Below are positions 15,616 to 24,827 of a stretch of 64,000 nucleotides of DNA, piece by piece. Under the pieces are notes generated by a model. That model had not been told where the DNA came from. It made no database searches and saw only the letters and a list, made by a program, of their open reading frames with translations. Both the position numbers and the translations under genes were made by a program. Source of the stretch: UBA1351 sp965140555 (lineage in GTDB: Bacteria > Bacillota > Clostridia > Lachnospirales > Vallitaleaceae); assembly GCA_965140555.1 (NCBI GenBank), contig OZ223260.1, forward strand, positions 372,001 to 436,000. The letters run 5' to 3'. The first letter of the stretch is position 1; every line of letters starts with the position of its first letter.

Positions 15616-16695
15616 ATGAAAAACATAAATACATGGGATAGTTTACAAAAAACATTACTGGAAAAAGAAAACGAGGGTGAGTTCTCTGGTGTTGTCTACA
15701 TTAAACAAAAGGATGAGGTGCTTTTCTCCGGATGCTATGGCTATGCCAATAGAACATTTCGCATTAAACCGGAATTAGATACGCGTTTTAGAATTGCTTC
15801 CATATCCAAAATGTTTGCAGCGGTTGCCTTACTGAAATTATGTGAAACCGGCAAAGTTTCTCTAGAAGATAGTATTCATACGCATTTAGACCTAGCGGAT
15901 ACAGCCATTTCAAAAGATGTTACCTTGTATCATTTATTGACACATACATCAGGTATTGGTGACTATTTTGATGAAGAAAATGCCACCGATGACGATTGGT
16001 ATGCCCTGTGGGAAACAAAGCCGATCTACACAATGAAAACCTTAGAAGATTATTATGAATTATTCAAGAATGTAGATGCTAATTTCACACCGGGAGAAAA
16101 ATTCCAATACTGTGGCGCCGGTTATATCCTTATAGGAATGGTTATTGAGAAAATAACAGGACAATCCTATAGTGATTATATTGATGAACTTATCTTCAAA
16201 AAACTGGACCTAAGGGACACTGCCTATCTCAACAATGAACAGGTGACAGAGAATGTTGCCGATGGTTATGAACCGGAGTATGATGACAAAGATACGATTA
16301 TTGGTTGGGATAAGAACATCTATACCATGACGCCTCTTCCTTCTGCTGATGGTGGGGCAACCTCTACAGTCTATGACCTTGTTACATTCAGCCGTGCTCT
16401 TAGACAGGGAAAATTATTATCTAAGGAGTATACAGATATGATTCTGACACCACAAGTCATTGATGATGGCTCCAATGGATTTAGAGATTATGAATGGAAA
16501 TACAGTTTTGCCAATTGGTTCATTTTGAAAGACAATAAAATTATTCGAGGTGGACATACAGGCGAAGAATTTGGTGTCAGTGCTAGACTGTACTATTTTC
16601 CTGAGAAAGACATTGATGTGATTCTCTTAGGTAATCAAGGTTTTTGTACCGGTTCCATTGGATGGGATATCACAGATATTATTGAGACATTATAG
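15616..16695 (+). CDS. Serine hydrolase of the beta-lactamase/PBP4* family
   Basis: The 359-residue protein has S-x-x-K at residues 62-65 (SISK), a Tyr motif at 165 (YCG, where YSN or YAN is usual) and HTG at 314-316. These define the class C beta-lactamase-like serine hydrolases, mostly esterases or D-amino-acid peptidases. There is no signal peptide, so antibiotic hydrolysis outside the membrane is unlikely. The preceding spacer of 183 bases has AAGAGGTGA followed by a 7-codon ORF (15532-15555), probably a remnant. Confidence 0.88.
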   Translation: MKNINTWDSLQKTLLEKENEGEFSGVVYIKQKDEVLFSGCYGYANRTFRIKPELDTRFRIASISKMFAAVALLKLCETGKVSLEDSIHTHLDLADTAISKDVTLYHLLTHTSGIGDYFDEENATDDDWYALWETKPIYTMKTLEDYYELFKNVDANFTPGEKFQYCGAGYILIGMVIEKITGQSYSDYIDELIFKKLDLRDTAYLNNEQVTENVADGYEPEYDDKDTIIGWDKNIYTMTPLPSADGGATSTVYDLVTFSRALRQGKLLSKEYTDMILTPQVIDDGSNGFRDYEWKYSFANWFILKDNKIIRGGHTGEEFGVSARLYYFPEKDIDVILLGNQGFCTGSIGWDITDIIETL

Positions 16696-16759
16696 TACCT
16701 AATTATTAGCGCTACTCGTACATTAGCTTATATCGTAGCAACAGAGAAAGGACTTCCCA

Positions 16760-17449
16760 ATGGGCAATATTATCAATCACACTGAGCTCTCGATTTCTGA
16801 ACTTCTTGATTTGAAGGAAACGATTGCATCCACATTTTTTGAAGATTTGACTTATCCATGGGAAGTCATTCCCTTGATCAAAGATAAAATCGGCACCCTC
16901 GGTGCCGGTTTATCATCGTTAGAGTATGTGCAGCATCAATCGAATATATGGATATCAAAATCGGCATCAGTTGCCCCAAACGCAACCATTCAAGGACCCG
17001 CTATTATAGGACATCATGCTGAAATTCGGCACTGTGCCTATATCCGGGGCAATGTTATCGTTGGCGAAGGAGCCGTTGTCGGTAATTCAACGGAATTAAA
17101 GAATGCAATTTTATTCAATAACGTTCAAGTTCCACATTTTACTTATGTCGGAGACTCTGTACTCGGATATAAAGCGCATATAGGCGCCGGTGGCATTACT
17201 TCGAATGTCAAGTCAGATAAGTCCCTTATATCAGTGACCATAGAAGGGCAACGCATTCCGACCAACTTGAGAAAATTCGGAGCTATTTTAGGCGATTATG
17301 TGGAAGTCGGTTCTAATAGTGTTTTGAATCCCGGCACCATCATAGGTAGGCGGTCAAACATATATCCTTTGTCTATGGTTAGGGGCTTTGTTCCTGCTAA
17401 CTGTATCTATAAAAAGCAAGGGGATAGGGTATTAAAACAACCGGAATAA
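16760..17449 (+). CDS. Left-handed beta-helix acyltransferase, GlmU C-domain-like
   Basis: This 229-residue protein is built mainly of hexapeptide repeats (residues about 65-215), the trimeric acyl-CoA-using fold. An N-terminal segment of 60 residues (ELLDLKETIA, YPWEVIPLI) resembles the group annotated as sugar-nucleotide acyltransferases without a nucleotidyltransferase domain. The substrate is not evident. AGAAAGGA precedes the ATG, and the kinase gene follows after 20 bases. Confidence 0.8.
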   Translation: MGNIINHTELSISELLDLKETIASTFFEDLTYPWEVIPLIKDKIGTLGAGLSSLEYVQHQSNIWISKSASVAPNATIQGPAIIGHHAEIRHCAYIRGNVIVGEGAVVGNSTELKNAILFNNVQVPHFTYVGDSVLGYKAHIGAGGITSNVKSDKSLISVTIEGQRIPTNLRKFGAILGDYVEVGSNSVLNPGTIIGRRSNIYPLSMVRGFVPANCIYKKQGDRVLKQPE

Positions 17450-17469
17450 TAAGAAAGCGAGACATATTA

Positions 17470-18477
17470 ATGACACATATAAACGACATAACACCGCAAA
17501 TGAAAGACTTACTTAGCGCTCTAGATTTAGGAACCCTTATAGCCGAAATCACACCGGTCTATGGTGGTCTTCTTCATAAATCATATAATGTTAATACGAC
17601 GAAAGGTCACTATTTTATTAAGGCATTAAATCCACATATTATGCAAAGACCTACTGTCTTGGACCATTATGCCTTAGCGGATGCTATATCGGTACAAGCC
17701 TTCAAGGAAGGTATTCCGGCATGTACCGTCAAAGAGATAGACGGTAAGACAATACATCAAGTAGATGGACAGTATTATCAAGTCTTTGATTGGATAGAAA
17801 AGGCGATGGATTATACCCATCAACCTGAAAATCTTGATGCCTGTCATAAAATAGGTGCTACTTTGGGTAAGTTACATCAAATCGATTTTTCTTCCCTTCC
17901 CATGGATGAACACAGGGATGATGCACCGAATGTCACGGATTGGGAGTATCTTATATCTCAATGTAATGATGATGCTATGATACGCCGATTGAGCGCTCTA
18001 GATATACCTTATGTTGCATTGTCCCAAAGACGTTGCCATGAAGCCAATCCGTTGTTGCATCGACAAGTAATGAGTCATCGAGATCTCGATCCTAAGAATG
18101 TTATGTGGGATGATAAGAAAAATCCAATCTTTATAGATTGGGAAGCCGCTGGTCCTATAAACCCTACTTTTGAGATGATTGAAGTTGCTATTTATTGGTC
18201 AGAGTATTCAGATGCTACAATAAATAGGGACGCTTTTGCAGAAGTTATTAAAGGGTATCAACAGGAATGCCCCATTCACCATGACGATTTAAGTGCTGTG
18301 TGGGATGCTTTGGCTACCAATAAAATTGGTTGGATTGAGTATAATCTAAAACGAGCAGTAGGCATAGAATCAAGTTCTAGTGATGAACGTGATATGGGCT
18401 TTCAGCAAGTTCAAGAAACGATTCAAGCAATGAAACAATTAGATGCGCAACTCATGGACTTAAAGGCTATCTTCTAG
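17470..18477 (+). CDS. Aminoglycoside-phosphotransferase-family kinase
   Basis: The APH fold is clear: Lys51 for ATP (YFIKAL), the catalytic loop S-H-R-D-L-D-P-K-N (His203, Asp205, Asn210) and the metal-binding Asp223 in IDWEAAGP. The 335-residue length fits a small-molecule kinase such as a choline, homoserine or antibiotic kinase. The substrate is not predictable. It lies in a row with an acyltransferase and a PhzF protein, each separated by short spacers. Confidence 0.87.
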   Translation: MTHINDITPQMKDLLSALDLGTLIAEITPVYGGLLHKSYNVNTTKGHYFIKALNPHIMQRPTVLDHYALADAISVQAFKEGIPACTVKEIDGKTIHQVDGQYYQVFDWIEKAMDYTHQPENLDACHKIGATLGKLHQIDFSSLPMDEHRDDAPNVTDWEYLISQCNDDAMIRRLSALDIPYVALSQRRCHEANPLLHRQVMSHRDLDPKNVMWDDKKNPIFIDWEAAGPINPTFEMIEVAIYWSEYSDATINRDAFAEVIKGYQQECPIHHDDLSAVWDALATNKIGWIEYNLKRAVGIESSSSDERDMGFQQVQETIQAMKQLDAQLMDLKAIF

Positions 18478-18513
18478 AAACTAGCGTACTCATTAATGAA
18501 AGAGGTAATGATC

Positions 18514-19353
18514 ATGCATATAAATATATATAGAATGGCAGGATTTCAGACGAATAATAAAGGCGGTAATGCAGCGGGGGTTGTTCTTGAGGCAGACAAC
18601 CTATCGGAAACGGATATGTTAGCCATTGCCAAAGATGTGGGCTATTCCGAGACTGCCTTTGTTATGAACTCTTCAAAAGCGGATGTAAAGGTTCGTTTTT
18701 TCACTTCTGTTGATGAGGTAGACTTATGTGGTCATGCGACAATTTCTACCTTTAACCTATTACGTGATATGAACGTATTGACTCCGGGAATATATACTCA
18801 AGAAACCAATGCCGGTATCTTGGAGATTGATATACAGGAAAATCTAGTCTATATGGAACAGCCCCTTCCCGTTTTTGGTGAATGTCTGGATAAAAGGGAG
18901 CTTTATGGGTGCTTTGATATAACACAGGATGCTTTTGTAGAGGAGATGCCTATTCAAATTGTATCTACAGGACTTCGCGATATTATACTCCCTATTCGTG
19001 ATTTAGAAACGTTGTACGCCATGAAGGCAGATAGCTCAAAGATTCGAAAGATTAGTGAGCGTTATGATGTCGTAGGAATACATGCCTTCGCACTTGAAAC
19101 AATTGGAGATGGTGATGCCCATACGCGAAACTTTGCACCTAGATTCGATATCGATGAGGAGTCCGCAACGGGAACTTCGAATGGGGCGTTGGCCTGTTAT
19201 TTATCAACCTATACAGAGCGGGAGGAGAATACGTTCTTTGAGTTTGAACAAGGTTATTGTATGAATCAACCCTCTAAAATTTTAGCCAACGTCCAAAAAC
19301 AGAAGAATGAAATCAAAAAAGTCTATGTTGGAGGTGAAGCAAGACGCTTATGA
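18514..19353 (+). CDS. PhzF-family isomerase-like protein
   Basis: The ATG at 18514 follows AGAGGTAATG; an in-frame start at 18496 is less likely. The 279-residue product has the PhzF signatures: the catalytic Glu in GYSETAF (Glu46), the CGHATI motif near residues 72-77, and the GTSNGAL segment. PhzF proteins isomerise or epimerise small diene-type acids. The substrate here is unknown. Its stop overlaps an ATG (ATGA) of a small following ORF. Confidence 0.9.
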   Translation: MHINIYRMAGFQTNNKGGNAAGVVLEADNLSETDMLAIAKDVGYSETAFVMNSSKADVKVRFFTSVDEVDLCGHATISTFNLLRDMNVLTPGIYTQETNAGILEIDIQENLVYMEQPLPVFGECLDKRELYGCFDITQDAFVEEMPIQIVSTGLRDIILPIRDLETLYAMKADSSKIRKISERYDVVGIHAFALETIGDGDAHTRNFAPRFDIDEESATGTSNGALACYLSTYTEREENTFFEFEQGYCMNQPSKILANVQKQKNEIKKVYVGGEARRL

Positions 19354-19589
19354 TAAAACGACTAGAAAAGGGACTAAACTACTTAAAGATTTTGGGTGGT
19401 AATATTCTTGTATCACATTTTTTCTATTCATCGGATGATCAAGGGAAGAATAACGATACTTCACATTTTGCCAATATGGAAAATTATAATAGACTGTCTT
19501 CAACCTATGTATGTACGGAAAATCTTCCGGATACTGATGTGGATACCCTTTTAAGTCATAGAAAATCCCTTGACTATGTTCAACTATAG
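19350..19589 (+). CDS. Possible small protein coupled to phzF-like gene
   Basis: An ATG overlaps the previous TGA and opens 79 codons. The GGAGGTGAAG within the end of the phzF-like gene could serve as its ribosome binding site. The composition is plausible for a soluble protein, but I recognise nothing. It could be a genuine short gene or chance. The 110 bases after it show no feature. Confidence 0.4.
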   Translation: MIKRLEKGLNYLKILGGNILVSHFFYSSDDQGKNNDTSHFANMENYNRLSSTYVCTENLPDTDVDTLLSHRKSLDYVQL

Positions 19590-19698
19590 GAAAGTCGCTT
19601 TTCTTGAGCGTGCAATTTTGACCTGTAAAAGTAGCTTCATCGCGTTCAATATATGAACGATTGGGAGTGTAAATTTGTGATAGTGGGGGAAAAAGATA

Positions 19699-20355
19699 AT
19701 GAGAACACAATTAAAATCAGAAATACAACATGCATGGACGTTTATTCAATCACACCTTAGCCTAATTTTTGCCATCGTTACGCTCTCAGTTATAGTCGTG
19801 ACTATAGATGATGGTGTATATTTTTTACCCATTGAATTTGCTAAAACACTTGTAGTTATTATTCTATCTGCACTTATAGAAGTGAGTGTTGTCTATTTAT
19901 ACGTTCAAAATATGAACGAAAAAGAAGTTTCTATACGAGCTATATTCCGTTTTATTACATCGAATATTAAAGAAATCCTTATTCTTATTGGTATTGGATT
20001 CGTACTATTTATTATATCAATGATCGCATTCATTCCCGGTATTTTATTACCTGTGGTCAAAATAGGCCTGCTTTTTATATGGCCCATATTTGTTATTCAA
20101 GGTAGTACACGATTTACCGTGATAAAAGAAAGTGCATCGTTAGCCATCAATAATTGGAGAGATCTTCTTAAATATGCTGCCCTTTATATTACGCTCACTA
20201 TTGCAATTGGTTTACTCAAGTATCTTGTCGGGCAATACACGAATAATCTGTATATGGACGTGATTATGTATGGATTAAGATATCTAGATAGATTTGTTTC
20301 CATCCTTTCGACTATAATAGTTACAAGGCTGTATTGTCAATATACAGCACACTAG
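19699..20355 (+). CDS. Integral membrane protein, YciC/DUF975-like
   Basis: The 218-residue protein has about five to six membrane segments (residues 18-40, 48-70, 90-112, 116-135, 155-175, 190-212). A segment reading SASLAINNWRDLLKY resembles the repeated motif of the glycerophosphodiester-phosphodiesterase membrane domain and DUF975 families. The exact family is uncertain. GGGGGAAAAAG is the only upstream purine-rich site. Confidence 0.55.
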   Translation: MRTQLKSEIQHAWTFIQSHLSLIFAIVTLSVIVVTIDDGVYFLPIEFAKTLVVIILSALIEVSVVYLYVQNMNEKEVSIRAIFRFITSNIKEILILIGIGFVLFIISMIAFIPGILLPVVKIGLLFIWPIFVIQGSTRFTVIKESASLAINNWRDLLKYAALYITLTIAIGLLKYLVGQYTNNLYMDVIMYGLRYLDRFVSILSTIIVTRLYCQYTAH

Positions 20356-20378
20356 TGTACTTGAAGGGAAGTGACACG

Positions 20379-22028
20379 ATGTATCCAGCACTAATCATTG
20401 GAAGTATCGTCATTTATATTATACTAAAATATATACATAAAAGACGAAGAGAAGCAGCGCTAAAAATAACGATAGCAGAAGAGTTTGGCAAAAAGCACTT
20501 TCGTAGTTCTGAACTAGAGGACATTCGTATGCTTATAGAAGCTATGGATGAATCTTGTGATGTTGATGCGATTACATGGAATGATCTAGATATGGACGCT
20601 ATATATAAAGCGGTTAATAATTGTAATTCCTATATCGGCGAACAGTATTTATATAAAACCATGCATCAAACGAATAAAACGAAGGAAGAGCGGGAAAGTC
20701 TCCTTAATCTCATGACTTATTTTGATACACATCCGGAGCTAAGAGAAACGATCCAATTTGAATTAGAAAAAATAGGGCGAGATAGTGGGAATTATTTTTT
20801 GCCACATTTTATTCAAAAGATCGATGAGTATAGCCTTCATAACATATGGATGTATAGAGTGCTAAGTGGTATGCTCTTTCTCTTTCTTGGTCTGGGTGCG
20901 CTTATACATCCGTATTTGTGGTTTATCGCGGGCATTATTTTTCTAGTCAATGCTGTTATTTACACCTTGGGCAAATATCGATATGAAATGAATATGAATA
21001 TGTTCGGATGTATTATAGATATCGTCCAAAGTGCAAAACACTTTTCAAAGATGGAACTTCCTATAGATACGAAAATAAATGCACGTATCCAAACGGATTC
21101 AAAAAAGCTACATGCTGCCATAAAAGGCATTGGAAGCCTGCGGTCTAGAAATAATGCTGTGTTATCCGGTGACATCGGGGCCGCTATTATGGATTACTTT
21201 ATCGGAGCTACTCTATGGGATTTTCATATCTTTCATAAGAGTATTGCCTTATTAAAAGAGAATAGGGAATCCTTTATGGCTTGCTATAATTATATTGGTC
21301 AACTAGATGCAGCAATATCCGTCTTGTCTTATAGAAAGAGTTTAGACATCGTCTGTACGCCGGAATTTTCAACAGACAATGCCATTCACATTACATCCCT
21401 AGCACATCCATTGGTTGAAAATCCGGTGTGTAATGATGTGTTACTGGATAATAATCTTATCGTTACAGGTTCTAACGCTTCAGGAAAGTCCACCTATATT
21501 AAAGCTATTGGTGTGACATTGATAATGGGACAATCATTATTTACTTGTACGGCAACATCTGCTAGCATTCCTTCTACAGATGTTATGACGTCTATGGCAA
21601 TAAAAGATGATATTCTGTTGGGAGACAGCTATTATCTAGCAGAAATCAAATATTTAAGGCGAATTATCGATCATATTAATAGTGAACGGTTAACCTTTTG
21701 TATTATTGATGAGATTCTTCGAGGAACCAATCGGGATGAACGGGTTGCCGCAACTATTGCCATCTTAAAGCACTTGAATCAATTAAATTGTGTGGTTATT
21801 GTTGCAACTCATGATGTACAAATTACAGAGCAAGTCCATGAGGGCTATACCAACGGACACTTTTCGGAACATATTCAAGAAGATGATATTGAGTTTGATT
21901 ATACCTTCAAACCAGGTGTTTCACGCTCCACGAATGCAATTCGCTTATTACAATTTGTAGGATTTCCGGATACCATTGTGGGCGAGGCCTACGCCATATC
22001 CAATCAACTCTCTAAAGGCGTATCGTAA
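20379..22028 (+). CDS. Membrane-anchored MutS-like ATPase
   Basis: The ATG at 20379 follows GAAGGGAAGTG; the frame opens earlier inside the previous gene. The 549-residue protein has an N-terminal helix, a helical lever region, a helical pair about residues 165-200, then a MutS-type ATPase: Walker A GSNASGKST, and Walker B FCIIDEILRGTN with the following THD. It lacks the mismatch-recognition domain, so it does not do classical mismatch repair. Related proteins are common in Firmicutes and their role is not settled. Confidence 0.85.
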   Translation: MYPALIIGSIVIYIILKYIHKRRREAALKITIAEEFGKKHFRSSELEDIRMLIEAMDESCDVDAITWNDLDMDAIYKAVNNCNSYIGEQYLYKTMHQTNKTKEERESLLNLMTYFDTHPELRETIQFELEKIGRDSGNYFLPHFIQKIDEYSLHNIWMYRVLSGMLFLFLGLGALIHPYLWFIAGIIFLVNAVIYTLGKYRYEMNMNMFGCIIDIVQSAKHFSKMELPIDTKINARIQTDSKKLHAAIKGIGSLRSRNNAVLSGDIGAAIMDYFIGATLWDFHIFHKSIALLKENRESFMACYNYIGQLDAAISVLSYRKSLDIVCTPEFSTDNAIHITSLAHPLVENPVCNDVLLDNNLIVTGSNASGKSTYIKAIGVTLIMGQSLFTCTATSASIPSTDVMTSMAIKDDILLGDSYYLAEIKYLRRIIDHINSERLTFCIIDEILRGTNRDERVAATIAILKHLNQLNCVVIVATHDVQITEQVHEGYTNGHFSEHIQEDDIEFDYTFKPGVSRSTNAIRLLQFVGFPDTIVGEAYAISNQLSKGVS

Positions 22029-22041
22029 AGGGGGCTAAGCT

Positions 22042-22503
22042 ATGAAAGAAGAATCTATAATCTGTCCAAAGTGTCAGGAAACGAATCCACCTCATACTGT
22101 TGTATGTAAGTATTGTTTCCATCGTATAGATAAAGATGAAGCCGTTCAACCATCAAAAATAAGTGCTCATGATATGGAGATGCGTATTGCAAAAAAGGCT
22201 AAATTACATCAGTCGATATATCGAGTATACTTTATTATTCTCATGATTCTCTATATCTATCAAGGATGGCTTCGTTTTATTGCTACATCGTTGAATACAA
22301 ATGGCTTAGTGAAATATATAGGTATTCTCATCTATTTGATAATCCTTTACTTCTCTTATAATCATCCAAAAATCCTGTTTTTTCTAGATAGCGGAAATAT
22401 ATGGTATGATAATCCTGAACCTTCCGATGAATATTATGTATTGAATAAATTTTTATGTATTGTGATGCCCCTGATTATGGTCATCTATTGGTACTTACGT
22501 TAA
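22042..22503 (+). CDS. Zinc-ribbon membrane protein
   Basis: The N-terminus carries two Cys-x-x-Cys pairs (CPKC, CKYC), a small zinc ribbon, followed by a linker and three membrane helices at about residues 58-75, 85-105 and 130-150. The 153-residue protein starts 13 bases after the MutS-like gene behind AAAGGGGG, so they are probably one operon. A terminator follows the stop. Function unknown. Confidence 0.7.
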   Translation: MKEESIICPKCQETNPPHTVVCKYCFHRIDKDEAVQPSKISAHDMEMRIAKKAKLHQSIYRVYFIILMILYIYQGWLRFIATSLNTNGLVKYIGILIYLIILYFSYNHPKILFFLDSGNIWYDNPEPSDEYYVLNKFLCIVMPLIMVIYWYLR

Positions 22504-22517
22504 TCTTTGAATCATTG

Positions 22518-22545
22518 AAAAGAGTGCTATTGCACTCTTTTATTT
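22518..22545 (+). terminator. Rho-independent terminator
   Basis: AAAAGAGTGC and GCACTCTTTT form a perfect 10-pair stem with a 4-base loop, followed by TATTTAT. It ends the upstream operon. Its right arm also contains the -35 element of the next promoter. Confidence 0.85.
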
Positions 22546-22593
22546 ATGGTGCTATAATGTTTGATGTGCAACAGTTCGACATCAAACATTATA
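22530..22593 (+). promoter_or_regulatory. Promoter and MarR operator of the exporter operon
   Basis: TTGCAC (22530-22535), a 17-base spacer and TATAAT (22553-22558) form a good sigma-A promoter. A perfect 15-base inverted repeat, TATAATGTTTGATGT (22553-22567) and its complement (22579-22593) with 11 bases between, covers the -10 box and start region. It lies 20 bases before the marR gene, so autorepression by the MarR protein is the natural reading. Confidence 0.85.
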
Positions 22594-22613
22594 ACGAATA
22601 GAAAAGGGGAATC

Positions 22614-23066
22614 ATGAAAAAAATACATATAGGTAAAGAACTGCATGCGGCCACAAACATCGTAAGTCGATGTATTGATGAGTTAGAGCATCTACAACAG
22701 GCTCAACGTATGACAGGAACAAATGCTTGGATTATGAGCTTTATCGCGTCAAATAAAGATAAGGATATCTTTCAAAAGGATATTGAACGCGAATTTTCTA
22801 TTACACGGTCAACAGCTTCAAAAGTTGTTAGCCTCATGGTAGATAAAGGATTAATCCAACGCGAACGGGTCGATCATGACGCCCGGTTAAAAAAACTTGT
22901 ATTAACAAAGAAAGGTAATGAGCTTAACGAAGCTATTCATCAAGAAATTGATGCTTTTGAATCCAGACTTATTGTTGGATTCAGTGATGACGAATTAAAC
23001 AACATGCTTGATTATTTGGCACGTATCAAAGAAAATGCCAAAAAGCAGCGACGACAGAATGCGTAG
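22614..23066 (+). CDS. MarR-family transcriptional regulator
   Basis: The 150-residue protein is a winged helix-turn-helix MarR repressor: the recognition region (ITRSTASKVVSLMVDKGLI) is at about residues 63-81, and the wing (DHDARLKKLVLT) follows. These proteins release DNA on binding toxic small molecules. It is first in an operon with the two exporter genes, 9 bases before the first. The palindrome upstream is its likely binding site. Confidence 0.92.
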   Translation: MKKIHIGKELHAATNIVSRCIDELEHLQQAQRMTGTNAWIMSFIASNKDKDIFQKDIEREFSITRSTASKVVSLMVDKGLIQRERVDHDARLKKLVLTKKGNELNEAIHQEIDAFESRLIVGFSDDELNNMLDYLARIKENAKKQRRQNA

Positions 23067-23075
23067 GAGGTCACA

Positions 23076-24827
23076 ATGCTAAAAAAACTATCTCAAAGTT
23101 TGCGGGAATACAAAAAGCCTGCAATGCTGACACCTGTTTTTATGATTATAGAAGTGCTTATGGAAGTTTTAATTCCACTCTTAATGGCAACACTCATTGA
23201 TAAAGGTATTGATATGGGGAATATGTCTGTGGTGGCAAAAATGAGCCTTATCCTTTTTGGTGCGGCACTTTTGTCCCTTTTTGCCGGAGTATATGCGGGA
23301 GTGCTAGCCGCTCGTTCATCCGCCGGATTTGCTAAAAACTTACGCCAGGATATGTTTCATAATGTACAATCCTTTTCTTTTTCCAATATTGACCATTTTT
23401 CATCCTCCAGTCTGATCACGCGATTGACAACGGATGTGACGAACTTGCAAAACTCCTTTCAAATGCTAATACGCATGGCTTCTCGCGCACCTATGATGCT
23501 CATTTTTGCACTCATTGCGGCAATACGTATTAGCCCTAAATTGTCCATTATTTTTGCTATAACGATACCTATATTGGCTATCTGTTTATATCTTATTATG
23601 ACCCGTGTACATCCTATTTTTACCCGTGTTTTTCGCAACTATGATGAACTTAACAATGTTGTCCAAGAAAATGTCTCAGCAATACGTGTTGTTAAGAGCT
23701 TTCTGAGAGAAACCTTCGAAATCAGCAAATTTGAGAATCAGTCGAATCGTATCAAAACTGATTTTGTTAAAGCCGAGAAACTCATGGCTCTTAACATGCC
23801 GTTAATCCAATTTCTTATGTATTGTACCTTTATCTTTTTATCTTGGTTTGGTGCGCGTTCCATTATAGTAGGGGGAAATAACCCAGCCTTAGGTCTCACA
23901 ACAGGTGGACTATTAAGCTTGATTATGTACTCAATGCAGATTCTTATGAGTCTCATGATGCTTTCCATGGTTTTTGTTATGATTACCATATCTCGAGCAT
24001 CGGCAGAACGTATTATTGAAGTTTTGGATGAAGATAGTGATTTGTCCAGTGGAGATGCGAATATTATGGAAGTACCGGATGGTTCTATTACTTTCAAAAA
24101 TGTAAGTTTTAGTTATTCTAATACATCGTTGAAGCCGGTATTAGAAAATATTAATCTATCGATCAAATCCGGTGAGACTATCGGCATCCTTGGCGGTACC
24201 GGTTCATCTAAATCCAGCCTTGTTCAACTGATTCCAAGGTTATATGACACAACCCTGGGCGACGTCTTAGTCGGCGGCCATAACGTAAAGGATTATAACC
24301 TAGAAGTATTAAGAGATGAAGTTGCGATGGTTCTACAGAAGAATGTCCTTTTTAGTGGGACAATTAAAGAAAACCTTCTATGGGGTGATGCAACAGCAAC
24401 GGATGAAGAAATCATCGATGTCTGTAAGAAAGCACAAGCGCATAAGTTTATCATGGAATTCCCAAAAGGATATGACACCCATATAGAACAAGGGGGTACC
24501 AATGTATCCGGAGGTCAAAAGCAACGTCTATCTATAGCCCGAGCTCTACTCAAAAAACCTAAAATCATTATTTTTGATGATTCAACAAGTGCTGTAGATA
24601 CCAAGACAGACTACTATATTCGCCAAGCGTTAATCGAAGATTTACCTCATACAACGAAGTTAATTATTGCTCAACGTGTGGACTCTGTGAAGGATGCAGA
24701 CCATATTATTGTCATGAGAGACGGTCATGTTTATGGCTATGGAAGCCATGATGAATTGCTGTTAAACAATGATATCTATCGAGAAGTTTATGAATCTCAA
24801 ACGAAAGGGGATGAGAAGAGTGCCTAA
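23076..24827 (+). CDS. ABC exporter half-transporter with degenerate ATPase site
   Basis: The 583-residue protein has six membrane helices and a C-terminal nucleotide-binding domain. Several catalytic residues differ from consensus: the Walker A reads GGTGSSKS, the Glu after Walker B is Asp (IFDDSTSAVD), and the switch His is Gln (IIAQRVDS). The signature NVSGGQKQR is intact. This is typical of the non-catalytic-site partner in heterodimeric exporters such as TM287/288 or BmrCD. It overlaps the next gene by 8 bases and is MarR-controlled. Confidence 0.92.
   Translation: MLKKLSQSLREYKKPAMLTPVFMIIEVLMEVLIPLLMATLIDKGIDMGNMSVVAKMSLILFGAALLSLFAGVYAGVLAARSSAGFAKNLRQDMFHNVQSFSFSNIDHFSSSSLITRLTTDVTNLQNSFQMLIRMASRAPMMLIFALIAAIRISPKLSIIFAITIPILAICLYLIMTRVHPIFTRVFRNYDELNNVVQENVSAIRVVKSFLRETFEISKFENQSNRIKTDFVKAEKLMALNMPLIQFLMYCTFIFLSWFGARSIIVGGNNPALGLTTGGLLSLIMYSMQILMSLMMLSMVFVMITISRASAERIIEVLDEDSDLSSGDANIMEVPDGSITFKNVSFSYSNTSLKPVLENINLSIKSGETIGILGGTGSSKSSLVQLIPRLYDTTLGDVLVGGHNVKDYNLEVLRDEVAMVLQKNVLFSGTIKENLLWGDATATDEEIIDVCKKAQAHKFIMEFPKGYDTHIEQGGTNVSGGQKQRLSIARALLKKPKIIIFDDSTSAVDTKTDYYIRQALIEDLPHTTKLIIAQRVDSVKDADHIIVMRDGHVYGYGSHDELLLNNDIYREVYESQTKGDEKSA

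Noticed and set aside
19348..19710. Minus-strand ORF of 120 codons
   Set aside because: No ribosome binding site, atypical Pro/Tyr/His-rich composition, and it overlaps a plus-strand frame coupled to the phzF-like gene.
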